Of a stretch of 64,000 nt of DNA, positions 20,860 to 32,345 are shown in pieces. The DNA comes from Sabellastarte sp. h YS-2021 (taxonomy: Eukaryota; Annelida; Polychaeta; Sabellida; Sabellidae), in NCBI GenBank assembly GCA_964017235.1, contig OZ024927.1, positions 48,179,293-48,243,292 on the forward strand, read 5' to 3'. The notes below the pieces were generated by a model, which worked only from the letters and a program-made list of their open reading frames with translations, ran no database searches and was not told the origin of the DNA. Position numbers and translations under genes: made by a program. The number at the start of each line of letters is the position of its first letter. Position 1 is the first letter of the stretch.

Positions 20860-21800
20860 ATGAAATAAAAGAATTCATACACATCATTTATGCATGTTTG
20901 CAAAAGCAGTCTCCAGCATGTTAATTAAATGATTAAATGTTGAAAATCATTTCTGACAATGATCTGTATATTATCAATTCTTAAACTAAGTTGACTCTGT
21001 GACTTGTGGAAGTGGTCATTAATTCTAGCACAGGAATCAAGTAGATTTGCAGTTGAAAATTGATCACATTTTCTGTTCATATTTTACTAATAGCCACACG
21101 TCAGTACAAAAAAAATTTTGCTATACAGTTAAAGTGAAAGAAACTCTAATTCTGTTTTTTATATTTTATTCAGTATCAAAGTGTGACATAGACAGTAACT
21201 GACAGTGACCAAAGATGTATGTAATACAAATAAAATGTATGTTTGTTGATGGTGACACACAAAATAGCCATTTTCCTGTCACAAAAACTACTGTATGTTG
21301 TGCAGTTTTTTCATTTAGGAATACTCGTTGACACAGAGTACCCAGCCTATGAGTATACATCAAGTTAAAGGCCTTTTAACTTTTCATAAAGAATACCAAA
21401 TCTTTCATAAGTTTGCTATCAGCCTTGATTGACATGGGAAAAATGGTCAATAATCCAAACTGACTTTTCTTGCAATACACAAGTAATCTTAGCAAGTTGG
21501 ATGTATTTGCCAAATAGAATGGAAAATTTTATTATGTAAAAATACAGTTTATCACTAGAAAGGCCAAGAAACATTCTGAGATTCAAAAATTGACTTGTAT
21601 TGAAAACACTTCATATAAACAATTTTTCATTAAATATTAGCATCATCTTGAAGTTTCACTGTCAACGAAAAAGTGTTCTGATTTATCTATTGTCCCACAT
21701 TTCTTTTATATTTACTAATGGTATTAAAACACTTGCTGATTCAGGAGGCCAGGTATTTGGTGACGTGATATTCAAATTAAAGCATCTTAAAAGATATTAG
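20860..21800. other. Unique AT-rich sequence upstream of ATXN7L3 exon 1
   Basis: The promoter or 5' UTR exon of the minus-strand gene could lie here or further right. No clear core promoter was identified. Confidence 0.35.
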
Positions 21801-21839
21801 ATATAAAATATTTACTACTATATTTTACTCAAAAATTGC

Positions 21840-22600
21840 AACTAATTTTGATTATTGTTCATTAATTTGGTCACATAAAAAAGCTCCAGACTGTGATGTT
21901 ATACAGAATGAGGCAATGCAATATTTTTTAGGTGTGCGTGGTTTTCCTCTGGTTCCGGCTTTAACTGGCAAAATGGGTAAGTCGCCCAGTAGATTCACAA
22001 GATATTTAAACATGATACGACTGTAAAAGATAAATAAAAATGGATTATAATCATATAACAAAATCAATATTTTTGTGGGATAATGAACATACTCAATCAA
22101 GCTGGTGCCAAAACGTAAAGGAATTTTTAGCAAACTAAATTTTGATAATTAATATAATCAGAAACAAATTGCTCATATTGAAAAAGCAAAGACTGATTTG
22201 TTTAAACTTGCAGAACATGACTGGAAGCAAGATGTTGAAAACCAAAGTTAAAACTTCATAAAATTTTTAAAACCAATTTAAAACCACCAAATCATCTTCA
22301 GTTTTACATGCCATGATATAAACGTTCCCTTCTTTCACAGTTTAGAACTGGGGTATTACCCTTATGCATTGAAACTGGAAGATATCACCTCATTAAAGAT
22401 TCACAAACTAAAAAATGTGGAAAACTTAATATTGAAGAAAGAACATGTCCCATATGTAAAACTGAATATGTGGAAGTTGAAATTCACTTTCTTTGTAAAT
22501 GTTGTATGTGTAACGAGCCAAGAGAAATAATGTTCAATGAAATATGTCATAAAATTAAAAATTCTTGTAAGTTTGACTGATCAAAAAAAATCCAATTAGT
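21840..22600 (+). pseudogene. Degenerate non-LTR retrotransposon ORF2, C-terminal part
   Basis: Broken frames still read NEAMQYFLGVRGF, ALTGKMGKSPSR and, further on, RTGVLPLCIETGRYHLI and CPICKTEYVEVEIHFLCKC. The order FLGVxRF, ALTGxMG, ETGRY, C-x2-C...HFL-C is the usual end of ORF2 in several non-LTR clades. Multiple stops and frameshifts are present. Confidence 0.72.
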
Positions 22601-23563
22601 GTTACTGTTAAAACATTTGAGAATCTGTTAATTGATTATTTAAAGACATTGTGGAATGTTAGACAAAGTATAGTCAACCTATAAATTAATATAAATTTCC
22701 GTTCTCTTTAATGTTGAATTTAATAGTTATTTTGTCATTATTATCATTGTTACACCTGCATTGCAACCTCGAGACAGTTTTAACTCAGGACACCCATACA
22801 CAAAAGCGATAAAAACTTGATAAAAATAATCGCACCACCCATGTATCAATAATACACAAGTGTATTTGTTATTAACCTGCCAAAATTATATATTTTTGAT
22901 TAATTTTATTATATTATTCTTGAGATGATAGAGTGGCACTTTTAAGATGTCAGCCAGTACAGATATACAATGACATTGCTGAAATCAATGTCCCTTGTGC
23001 ACAACTTGTATCCTTATTACTTTGTGTCATGTTTGGTTTTATATAACATAGTATATGTTATAAAACATCAATAAACACAGGATATAACAAGAGGGTCAAA
23101 GATGCCCCAAAAGGCGGGCTGCGCACGCAGCAATAAGGTTAGCGACTGCTGTAATTACATTTAGAAACAAGGAAAGAAATGTTAGGTCACCCGGTTAAGG
23201 TGAATGTGTTAGACGTGCTAAGAAATGTAAAACTTGTAATCTAGGTTACATAATTGTATCTATGCTATAAACGGACAAACAAAAGGACGGAATTACACCA
23301 ATTTCGAAAGCAACTTAGCTATGATGGTGATGTATCTCCCTGTCAAGTTTGAATTCGATTGGACAAAGCGTTTTCGAGTTAGAGTCCGGAAATGGAAATG
23401 TTGATGGTCAAACGAACAGATGGAATTACACCAATTTCGAAAGGAACCTAGCTATGATGGTCATCTATCTCCCTGTCAAGTTTGAATTTGATTGGACAAA
23501 GCATTTTCAAGAGTCCGGAAACAGAAATGTTGATGGACAGACAAATGGACAAAAAACAGACAG

Positions 23564-26319
23564 AACAAGACCACTGCCGTGGTATGATCTCCCGCTGCAC
23601 TACATCAAAAAGTAGGTGAACAACATATTTGACAAAACTCCTTTAAATTGAATAGTTTTGCTTGAATGTACATATTCCGCAGTTATGTACATGTAAGATA
23701 TGCACTAAAAAGGTTTGGATATCTTCATTCCACCTCAAAGAAGGGGCCCAAGGTCTTACCCTTACCCTGTGCTTTTCCACAGGTTGGTTTGAAGCTCTCC
23801 CAAAAGTAGGTGAATGAGTTATTTGAGAAAAATTGGCCATCTGCAATACTTCTAGAGATAATTCGCATATACTCATTTTCAGTAGGCAAGTAATTAGCTA
23901 TGGGTCTGAAACTTCACTATGTGAAGGCCCTTGCAAAAGTAGGTGAATGAGTTATTTGAGAAAAAATTGGCTATCTGCAATACTTTTCAGAGATAATTCG
24001 CATTTACTCATTTTGAGTAGGTGAGTAATTAGCTATGGGTGTGAAACTTCACCAAGTGAAAGCTCTCCCAAAAGTAGGTGAATGAGTTATTTGAGAAAAA
24101 TTGGCTATCTGCAATACTTTTAGCGATAATTCGCATTTACTCATTTTGAGTAGGTGAGTAATTAGCTATGAGTGTGAAACTTCACCAAGTGAAAGGTCTC
24201 CCAAAAGTAGGTGAATGAGTTATTTGAGAAAAATTGGCTATCTGCAATACTTTTTTCGATAATTCGCATTTACTCATTTTCAGTAGGTGAGTAATTAGCT
24301 ATGGGTCTGAAACTTAACCATGTGAAAGCTCTCCCAAAAGTAGGTGAATGAGTTATTTGAGAAAAATTGGCTATCTGCAATACTTTTAGCGATAGTTCGC
24401 ATTTACTCATTTTGAGTAGGTGAGTAATTAGCTATGGGTGTGAAACTTCACCAAGTGAAAGTTCTCCCAAAAGTAGGTGAATGAGTTAGTTGAGAAAAAT
24501 TGGCCATCTGCAATACTTTTAAGAGATAATTCGCATTTACTCATTTTGAGTAGGTGAGTAATTAGCTATGGGTGTGAAACTTCACCAAGTGAAAGTTCTC
24601 CCAAAAGTAGGTGAATGAGTTATTTGAGAAAAATTGGCTATCTGCAATACTTTTAGAGATAATTCGCATTTACTCATTTTGAGTAGGTGAGTAATTAGCT
24701 ATGGGTCTGAAACTTCACCATGTGAAAGCTCTCCCAAAAGTAGATGAAGGAGTTATTTGAGAAAAATTGGCTATCTGCAATACTTTTAGAGATAATTCGC
24801 ATTTACTCATTTTGAGTAGGTGAGTAATTAGCTATGGGTCTGAAACTTCACCATGTGAAAGCTCTCCCAAAAGTAGATGAAGGAGTTATTTGAGAAAAAT
24901 TGGCTATCTGCAATACTTTTAGAGATAATTCGCATTTACTCATTTTGAGTAGGTGAGTAATTAGCTATGGGTCTGAAACTTCATCAAATGAAAGCTCTCC
25001 CAAAAGTAGGTGAATGAGTTATTTGAGAAAAATTGGCTATCTGCAATAGTTTTAGCGATACTTTGCATTTACTCATTTTGAGTAGGTGAGTAATTAGCTA
25101 TGGGTCTGAACTTCACCATATGAAAGCTCTCCCAAAAGTAGATGAATGACTTAAAAAGTAGATGAACAACTTATTTGAGAGAAATTGTGTAGCTGCAATA
25201 CTTTTGAAGATATAAGGCATTTACTCATTATGGTTATCATTAAAAATTGACAAAGTAGCTATTACGGTTTGCGAGATATTTGTCATTTTTCACATTTTCA
25301 CCAAAAGTAGCAATAAAGTAGCCATTACTCACTTGTACATTGAGCAACAGTTGTGAAACTTAAATATGTTACAGTTCACAAAAAAGTAGATGAACAACTT
25401 ATTTGAGAGAAATTGTGTAGCTGCAATACTTTTGAAGATATAAGGCATTTACTCATTATGGTTATAATTAAAAATTGACAAAGTAGCTATTACTCACTTA
25501 GCTATGGAGATACACTTCCAAACTAGTGACCATGTTGTAGCTGTGGAGATAGTAGCTGAACAACATATTGGAACAAAATTGTGTAGCTGCAATACTTTTG
25601 AAGATATAAGCCATTTACTCATTATGGTTATCATCAAAGTAGCTATTACTCAGTTAGCTATGGAGTTACAGCTGTGAAAATTCACAATACAGTATATCCA
25701 AAAGATAGGTGAACAACATATTCCACAAAAATCCTCTATATTCAATAGCTTTTGAGTTATAAGTGACTTGCTCAATGGTCAAATGTTAAACTTAGTATAG
25801 CTATTACTCAGTTAGCTATGGTGCTACACCTTGGACACCTCACCATGATATAGTACATGAAGGAGTTGTTGAACAACATATTTCAGGCCAATATTGTAAG
25901 TAACAGTTACAAAGACAAAATCAATTTACTCATTTTGCTCATTGTTAATAACAGAAAATAGCTATTACTCACTTAGCTATGAAGATAGAACCCTAAAAAT
26001 GGTACCATCTTGTAGGCATGGAGAAAGTAGCTGGACAACGTATTTTACAGAAACACTCTAAATGCAGTCGTTTTGGAGTTATGAGCACTTTACTCAAAGT
26101 AGCCACCATTGCTATTACTCACTTAGCTATGGTCCTAGGTGTGAAATAACAGCATCAAATGAAAGGACATAAGCAATAAGGTCATAAAAAACATTGAAAA
26201 GGCCAAGGAGAAACAACCAGTGTGATGTACAGCCCTTTATAAAAGCGTGACACACTCAATAACACACGAACACACACACGGAATGCGTTTTATAATCTCC
26301 CGCCCGGCCGGCGGGAGAT
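23564..26319 (+). mobile_element. Hairpin-ended element 4 inserted in the pearl-like element
   Basis: The 5' end is AACAAG, then a stem-loop ACCAC-TGCC-GTGGT (23570-23583), then the tag ATCTCCCGC (23587-23595). The interior is a 133-bp array and related diverged units. The 3' end is a 10-bp stem-loop ATCTCCCGCC...GGCGGGAGAT (26295-26319), which repeats the tag. Inserted with no target duplication. The ends could shift by one base, placing the insertion between two A residues. Confidence 0.8.
23790..25140 (+). repeat. 133-bp satellite array, about 10 units
   Basis: Regular units marked by aggtgaatgagttatttgag and gagtaattagctatgggt, spaced 133 bases. Related but diverged longer units continue to about 26130. 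Confidence 0.95.
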
Positions 26320-27265
26320 AATTACACCAATTTGGACAGAAACCTAGCTATGATGGTGATCTATCTCCCTGTCAAGTTTCAATTCGATTGGACACAGCGT
26401 TTTCGAGTTAAAGTCTGGAAACGGAAATGTTCATGGACAGACAAACAGACAAAACAGAGACAAACGAATGGACAGAACTACACCAATTTCAAAAGGCACC
26501 TAGCTATGATGGTGATCTATCTCCCTGTCAAGTTTGAATTCGATTGGACAAACCGTTTTCGAGTTACAGTCCAGAAACGGAAATTTTGACGGACAATCGG
26601 ACAAAAAAACGGACAAACGAAGAGACGGAATTACACCAGTTTCGAAAGGAACCTAGCTATGATGGTGATCTATGTCCCTGTCAAGTTTGAATTCGATTGG
26701 ACAAAGTGTTTTTGAGTTAGAGTCCGGAAACGAAAATGTGGACGGACAGACGTCGCATACATCAATCTTATAGGCGGGTTGGTTACATGCAACCCGCCTA
26801 ATAAAAATCACTTTTACCTTTGATTTACGGAAATAGCATATCTTTTAAAAGTATCCTGAATTAAAAATAGAATGAAAATGCCAAGAATACCAATTTGTCG
26901 TTGTTTAGTTGTCAAGCATTCATTTTACACAGCATAATTTTCAATGACTGCTAGACTGCCGCTGCTCTTCCAACATGATAAGAATAAGTAGATATTCTAT
27001 AATTCTTTGTTGTGTATTTACACTATTTGTTCATAAAGTGTCCTGAGCTCGCAACACAGGTGTACTATATTTCCGCATTTAAACCAAATGTATTTGTGTT
27101 ACATACATAACTAGACCAAGGACGCATCTGTGGCCAGATGCAAGATGTATCCACCGGAAAAGGACAACTAACACGGTTTTGAAGATAAAGAGCATTTTTC
27201 AAAAATAAGCGAGTTGTAAGCAGTTTTAGGTTTGGCTACCCTCATTTGATCTTGAAGGAGGGGCC

Positions 27266-28533
27266 TGTTTAGAGGTACACAGTTACAAGTAGAGACTTTT
27301 TACTGGACTTCTGTTAGCCTTCTCCCGCTTGTTGAAGTGTACCACTTCCTCAGATGTCCCTTGGTCAATCTCCTTTATGTGTTTAGCAGCTACTTCACTA
27401 GCTCGCAGCATGTCAATTGCTTCATTTAGATTGACTGCTGTTGAGTTAAACGGAAACGTCGTACTTATTCTCGCAATATTTGCCGACTATTAGGTAGATG
27501 GTAAATCAAGTACTAAAACTAACGGCACCTTATAAAGAGGGTAAAAACGTGTTCCATCACTTGTGTTGTGTGTGATAGGATGTGAACCTTTGTGTGAAAT
27601 AAAAACATGGAATAAAAGACAATTAAAACTTATTCTAGATTATTTTTAATCTTCCCACAATGGCTACAAACATACCAACAACTGCCTTCTCTCTAAACAT
27701 CTGTACTCTTGCAGCCTTGTCTTTCGTCCCCTGAACCACTCGGTCTTTCATCAAACAGTCAGTCATTGCTTCAAAGTTGCAACACTTTGAAAGATGTCTC
27801 AGTCTGTTAACCTACTGATCCACATTTTCATTGGGCCCTTCATCACATGAGTAGAACATGTTCGTAAATCTCATTTTGGGCTGGTTTGAAATAACTTTCT
27901 TGTGCCTTTATGCACTTTGCTGGATCTTTGCAGTCTGCATCTGTTATCTCAAGATTTTTTAAGATTCTAAAACAATCTCTACCTACAACAGATATTAAAG
28001 TTGCAACCCTTACATTCTTTGATTTCTCCCTTAGTCCAGTGACAACTTCATAATTTTCCCATTGATCTTTGAAAAATGTCCAATTACTAAGTAAGTCACC
28101 TTTCACCTCAACTGGAGCTGGAACAGGGATATTAACAAAAGCCATTCTGAATATTTTGATTGTGCTGTGTATTATATCCTCTTGTCACTGTTTGTATCCT
28201 ATTATGAGATGTATTCCTCTATATAGTCACACACCCCGACACCATGTTTATAGTTCTGATGTATATATTTTCAACTACAAGTCAAGATAGTTACATAAAA
28301 TTTATACCTTTCTATTTTATTGTATAATCACAGACACACATATATAAAGGCACATGTATATGCTTTTGTTCCCAAGATGTAACTACTGCTGTTTACCTTT
28401 ATAAAAAGATCTTAGAGTTAAAGAGGAGGTCATCCCATAAACTGATACATTTAACATCTGGATTTTATACTCCACTTTACAACTGTCTTAGCCTTTCCCA
28501 AAGTCTCTACTTATAACTGTATACCTCTAAACA
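27266..28533 (-). mobile_element. Aberrant LTR-retrotransposon fragment: one LTR, primer-binding site, decayed gag, inverted LTR end
   Basis: Flanked by a perfect 5-bp duplication GGGCC (27261-27265, 28534-28538) inside a satellite unit. On the minus strand, 28533-28245 looks like a 289-bp LTR with ends TGTTTA...TAAACA. It is followed at once by TGGTGTCGGGG (28244-28234), a good primer-binding site form. A gag-like region follows. The far end (27266-27299) is not an LTR but a 34-base inverted copy of the LTR's outer end with 2 mismatches. Confidence 0.7.
27310..28145 (-). pseudogene. Decayed gag-like gene of the LTR fragment
   Basis: The first 100 residues are open (WTFFKDQWENYEVVTG, VATLISVVGRDCFRI, CIKAQESYF). 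This is the pattern of the N-terminal Gag region of Ty3/gypsy elements common in molluscs. A frameshift near 27850 leads into EGPNENVDQ, a stop, then VNRLRHLSKCCNFEAM. After a ~200-base unrelated segment it continues as NEAIDMLRASE. No protease, reverse transcriptase or integrase follows. Confidence 0.7.
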
Positions 28534-29945
28534 GGGCCCAATGCCAAATCTAACCACATCAGAAGATTCCTAGCTTATGGTTTCCCATATGTTGGTTTCA
28601 TATTGCAAACTAGGACCCTCTAGGACCAATAATAAGCGAGCTAAAAGCACTTTTAAATTTGCCTATCCTCGTTTGACCTTAAAGGAGGAACCCAAGTCAA
28701 ATCTGAAGACATCAGAAGTTTCACAGCTCATGAGTTCCTACAAGTAGGTTTAACATTGCAAAACTCTAGGACCAATAATAAGTGAGTTATAAGCACTGTT
28801 AACTTTGGCTATCCTCCTTTGACCTTGAAGGAGGGGCCCAAGGTCAAATCTGACTACATTAGAAGATTCCCAGACCACGATTTACTGTAGATTGGTTTCA
28901 TATTGCAAACCTCTAGGGCCAATAAGAAGCGAGCTATAAGCACTTTTAGGTTTGGCTATCCTCGTTTGACCTTAAAGGAGGGGCCCAAGGTCAAATCTGA
29001 TCACACCAAAAGATTCCCAGCCCATGATTTCCTATATGTCGGTTTTCCACCCCAAACCTGTACGACCAATAATAAGCGAGTTATAAGCACTTTTAAGTTT
29101 GCCTATCCTCTTTTGACCTTGAAGGAGGGGCCAAAAGTCAAATCCGACCACACCAAAAGATTCCCAGCCCATGATTTTCTACAGGCTGGTTTCACATTAC
29201 AAACCTCTAGGACCAATAATAAGCGAGTTATAAACACTTTTAAGTTTGCCTATCCTTGTGTGACCTTGAAGGAGGGGCCAAAGGTCAAATCCGACCACAC
29301 CAAAAGATTCCCAGCCCATGATTTCCTATTTGTGGGTTTTCCATCCCAAACCTCTAGGACCAATAATAAGCGAGTTATAAGCACTTTTGAGTTTGGCTAT
29401 CCTCGTTTGACCTTGAAGGAAGGGCCCAACGTCAAATCCGACCACACCAAAAGATTCCCAGCCCATGATTTCCTGTAGGTTGGTTTACCATCCCAAACCT
29501 CTAGGACCAATAATAAGCAAGTTATAAGCACTTTCATGTTTGCCTATCCTCATTTGACCTTGAAGGAGGGGCCCAAGGTCAAATCTGACCAGACCACAAG
29601 ATTCCCAGCACATGATTTCCTGTATGTTGGTTTACCATCCAAAACCTCTAGGACCAATAATAAGCGAGTTATAAGCATTTTTAAGTTTGGCTATCCTCGA
29701 TTGACCTTGAAGGAGGGATCCAAGGTCAAATCTGACCACATCAGAAGACTCACTGCCCATGATTTCCTATAGGTTGGTTTACCATCCCAAACCTCTAGGA
29801 CCAATAATAAGCGAGTTATAAGCACTTTTAAGTTTGGCTATCCTCGATTGACCTTGAAGGAGGGATCCAAGGTCATGATTTCCTATAGGTTGGTTTGACA
29901 TTCCAAACCTCTAGGACCAATAATAAGGGAGATATAAGCACTTTT
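28534..29945 (+). repeat. 147-bp satellite array (family B), about 10 units
   Basis: Units marked by gaccttgaaggaggggccc at 28821, 28968, 29114, 29259, 29408, 29555, 29702 and 29849. The 191-residue frame across it is a by-product of the repeat (147 = 3 x 49). Confidence 0.96.
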
Positions 29946-30339
29946 CATGACTGAAAAGAAACGCCCCTGGCGGCCATCTTGTTTTTCAAAATGAGGCCAA
30001 AAATATTTCAGTCAAGATTTTGTAATGATGAATATATCCTGCGAATTTGAAATCTCTACCTAAAGTACCTATAATTCCCTTTGTTCTAGAGGGACAACAA
30101 ATCTCCTTGCTGACAGTCGAAAAACGCCTGTGGCGGCCATCTTGTTTTTCAAAATGAGGCCAAAAATATTCCCAGGCAAGATTTTATGGTTATGAATATA
30201 ACCTGAAAATTTGAGAAGTCTACCTATAAAACCCTGGCCTCTAGAGGGGTAACGAGAAAATCTCTACACACTGCGGCAGCGGCGTACTCATGGGTAATCC
30301 ATAGTATCCACCGGATGCTATCCGGTGGATACAATTATA

Positions 30340-32340
30340 TAATTGTAATATGTTCAACCATCACATGAAATACTGTGTATATTATAAGTGACTTATAACT
30401 TATAAGCTCATTAGGGGCTGGGCAATTAGTTTTAATTTATTTGTAAACACATTTTGTGAATTGCAAGTCACTATAATAAAATAAATAAATAAAAATATAT
30501 ACTATTATTACCTTTATATACTATTAGGGCTTTATTTTTGTTATTGCTCATGTATTGTTTGATTTAATGTTCCCCTTTACTATCCAAAGAGACGTGACAG
30601 ATTCTTTGTTGAAGTGACACCTACTTTGTCTTTGACTAGCAATTGGCATTTAGGGCAATTAATAAAGAAGGGTTTAGGTAAGAATTTCCTTCACTACCTA
30701 TCAAACACTTCAAAGATGACAGTTAAATCCTAACCCCTTCTCCTAAATATACCAGTTATACCTCATATTTTTATTAATCGAACGACATCAAAGACAGTAT
30801 AAATCTGTGATTAATGAGGACAGTAAGCAAATATGAAAGGTGCTCTGAAAATTTAGCTTTTTCTAATTATTAAAGAGAAAATCAAAAAATTTTCAAAGCT
30901 AGTCAATAATAATCAAGAATATATTTGTGTATAAATACAAGATTAAATGAACGGCACTTTGTTATGTCAAATTCATACCGGAGTGATCCTTCACAACCAC
31001 TATTCTTCAAGCAAAAACTTTATTATTTAACATTTAACACCTGGGCATGCAGACAGACATTTTATTTTATAGCTGGTAAGATATACAGGCCTAACAGATG
31101 CTGACTGTGGGACAAAAACTTTGGAGACACGATGTTCATTAAGTGTAATATAGCTGCATGGTTAAGACATTAACTTACACATAATTCACCATGGGTTGCA
31201 ATATTTCAATCACTAACAATTAAAGATACACACAAGTTTAAAAAAAAACATGTTCTGTCTTTGCAATTAAACACATTAATTGCAGTATATATAAATTTGA
31301 GATTTCAGATTGAGGCTTGGGATAAATTAGTTATAAGATATACACTATCAAATGTGAAATAAATTCTAGCAACACCTTCATTACATATTATATTCTTCCC
31401 TCCCGGTCACATCCACAATTCTGGATTACTGACCCTGCATGAACACCCCTCGACTCCCCCTATGATAAATGATTTTTGTTTAACTAGTGCACTGAGTTAC
31501 CATTTGTGGGGAAGATATTGTGCCTGCAAAGCAGTAGATTACATTAGATTATAAAATAAGAGAAAGAAGACATTATAACACTTTCCAAAGTTGCAGCAAT
31601 TATTTTTGTGGTCATCTTTGTAAAAATATAATATTTTGTTAAATGTTGTAAATACAGACACACAAGTATGTGTCATTGTATGCTAAGTACCAGAAGTATT
31701 CAAAAATTGTTAAATTGGTAAACTTTCACGTGTATTTTAATTAATCTAAATGTTTGTTTCCCAAATAAATCATACATTTTTACTTGCTCATTCCTAGAAA
31801 TTAAAAAAATAAATGCGTTTTATATATGGTGGCATTATGGAGGTGCATGGTGTTTGGGTTTGGTGGCATTATGATTTCCCTAAGTGGGGGAACGAGCTGT
31901 GTACTAGTAGTGTAGTCAAGTATCCTTGATTCGAGGGTCTTGTTGATTCGAGTATTGCTGTTTTTCTTGGATATACGAGCATCTATTTTCAATTTTTATA
32001 ACATGAAATGGTGCTTTGATGTTTATAGTTTTATAAAACACATCCAAATTGCTGCAAAATAAAATATTTAGACGTGAAATAAGCTCGTAACTAAAACGCT
32101 AAAACTCGCGAATCACCAAGACGTAAGGCTGCTACTGTACTGTGCATCATTTTTGCAGTTCCCTACTGTAGCACTACTGTTACAGTTGAACAGTGTTATA
32201 GTAAATAAATGTTTATTTCAGCCAAGCATAACATTTCAATGACAGAATACTACAGATATTTCAAACAACGACACTTAAAGTAAAAATACAGATTTATAGA
32301 ATAATTATAGAAAATAATAATCAATAATAGCTTATTGAAA
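30340..32340. other. Unique AT-rich intergenic sequence
   Basis: No exon, repeat array or RNA gene could be supported over this 2-kb stretch. Confidence 0.45.
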
Positions 32341-32345
32341 ACGGA

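Larger units (their letters stand above)
23086..26800 (+). mobile_element. Pearl-like element, second copy, split by another element
   Basis: Left half is 23086-23563 (starts AACAAGAGGGTC, two core units). Right half is 26320-26800 (core units, then stem-loop TAGGCGGGTTG...CAACCCGCCTA at 26771-26800). Joining cagacag at 23563 to aattacacc at 26320 gives the continuous sequence seen in the copy at 12362-13057. Confidence 0.8.
27109..30332 (+). mobile_element. Hairpin-ended element 5 with 147-bp array
   Basis: The 5' end is AACTAGACCAAGGAC, then a stem-loop GCATCTG-TGGC-CAGATGC (27124-27141), then the tag GTATCCACCGGA (27147-27158). The 3' end is a 12-bp stem-loop GTATCCACCGGA...TCCGGTGGATAC (30304-30332), so the tag and 3' arm are identical over 12 bases. 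The interior is a family B array and two copies of a ggcggccatcttg block. It is interrupted by an LTR-retrotransposon fragment at 27266-28533. Confidence 0.78.

Noticed and set aside
28903-29772. 191- and 78-residue ORFs with repeated [14 protein letters not shown]-like segments
   Set aside because: The 147-bp satellite unit is 49 codons long, so one frame stays open by chance. Start and end fall at unit variants, and there is no leader or other coding sign.
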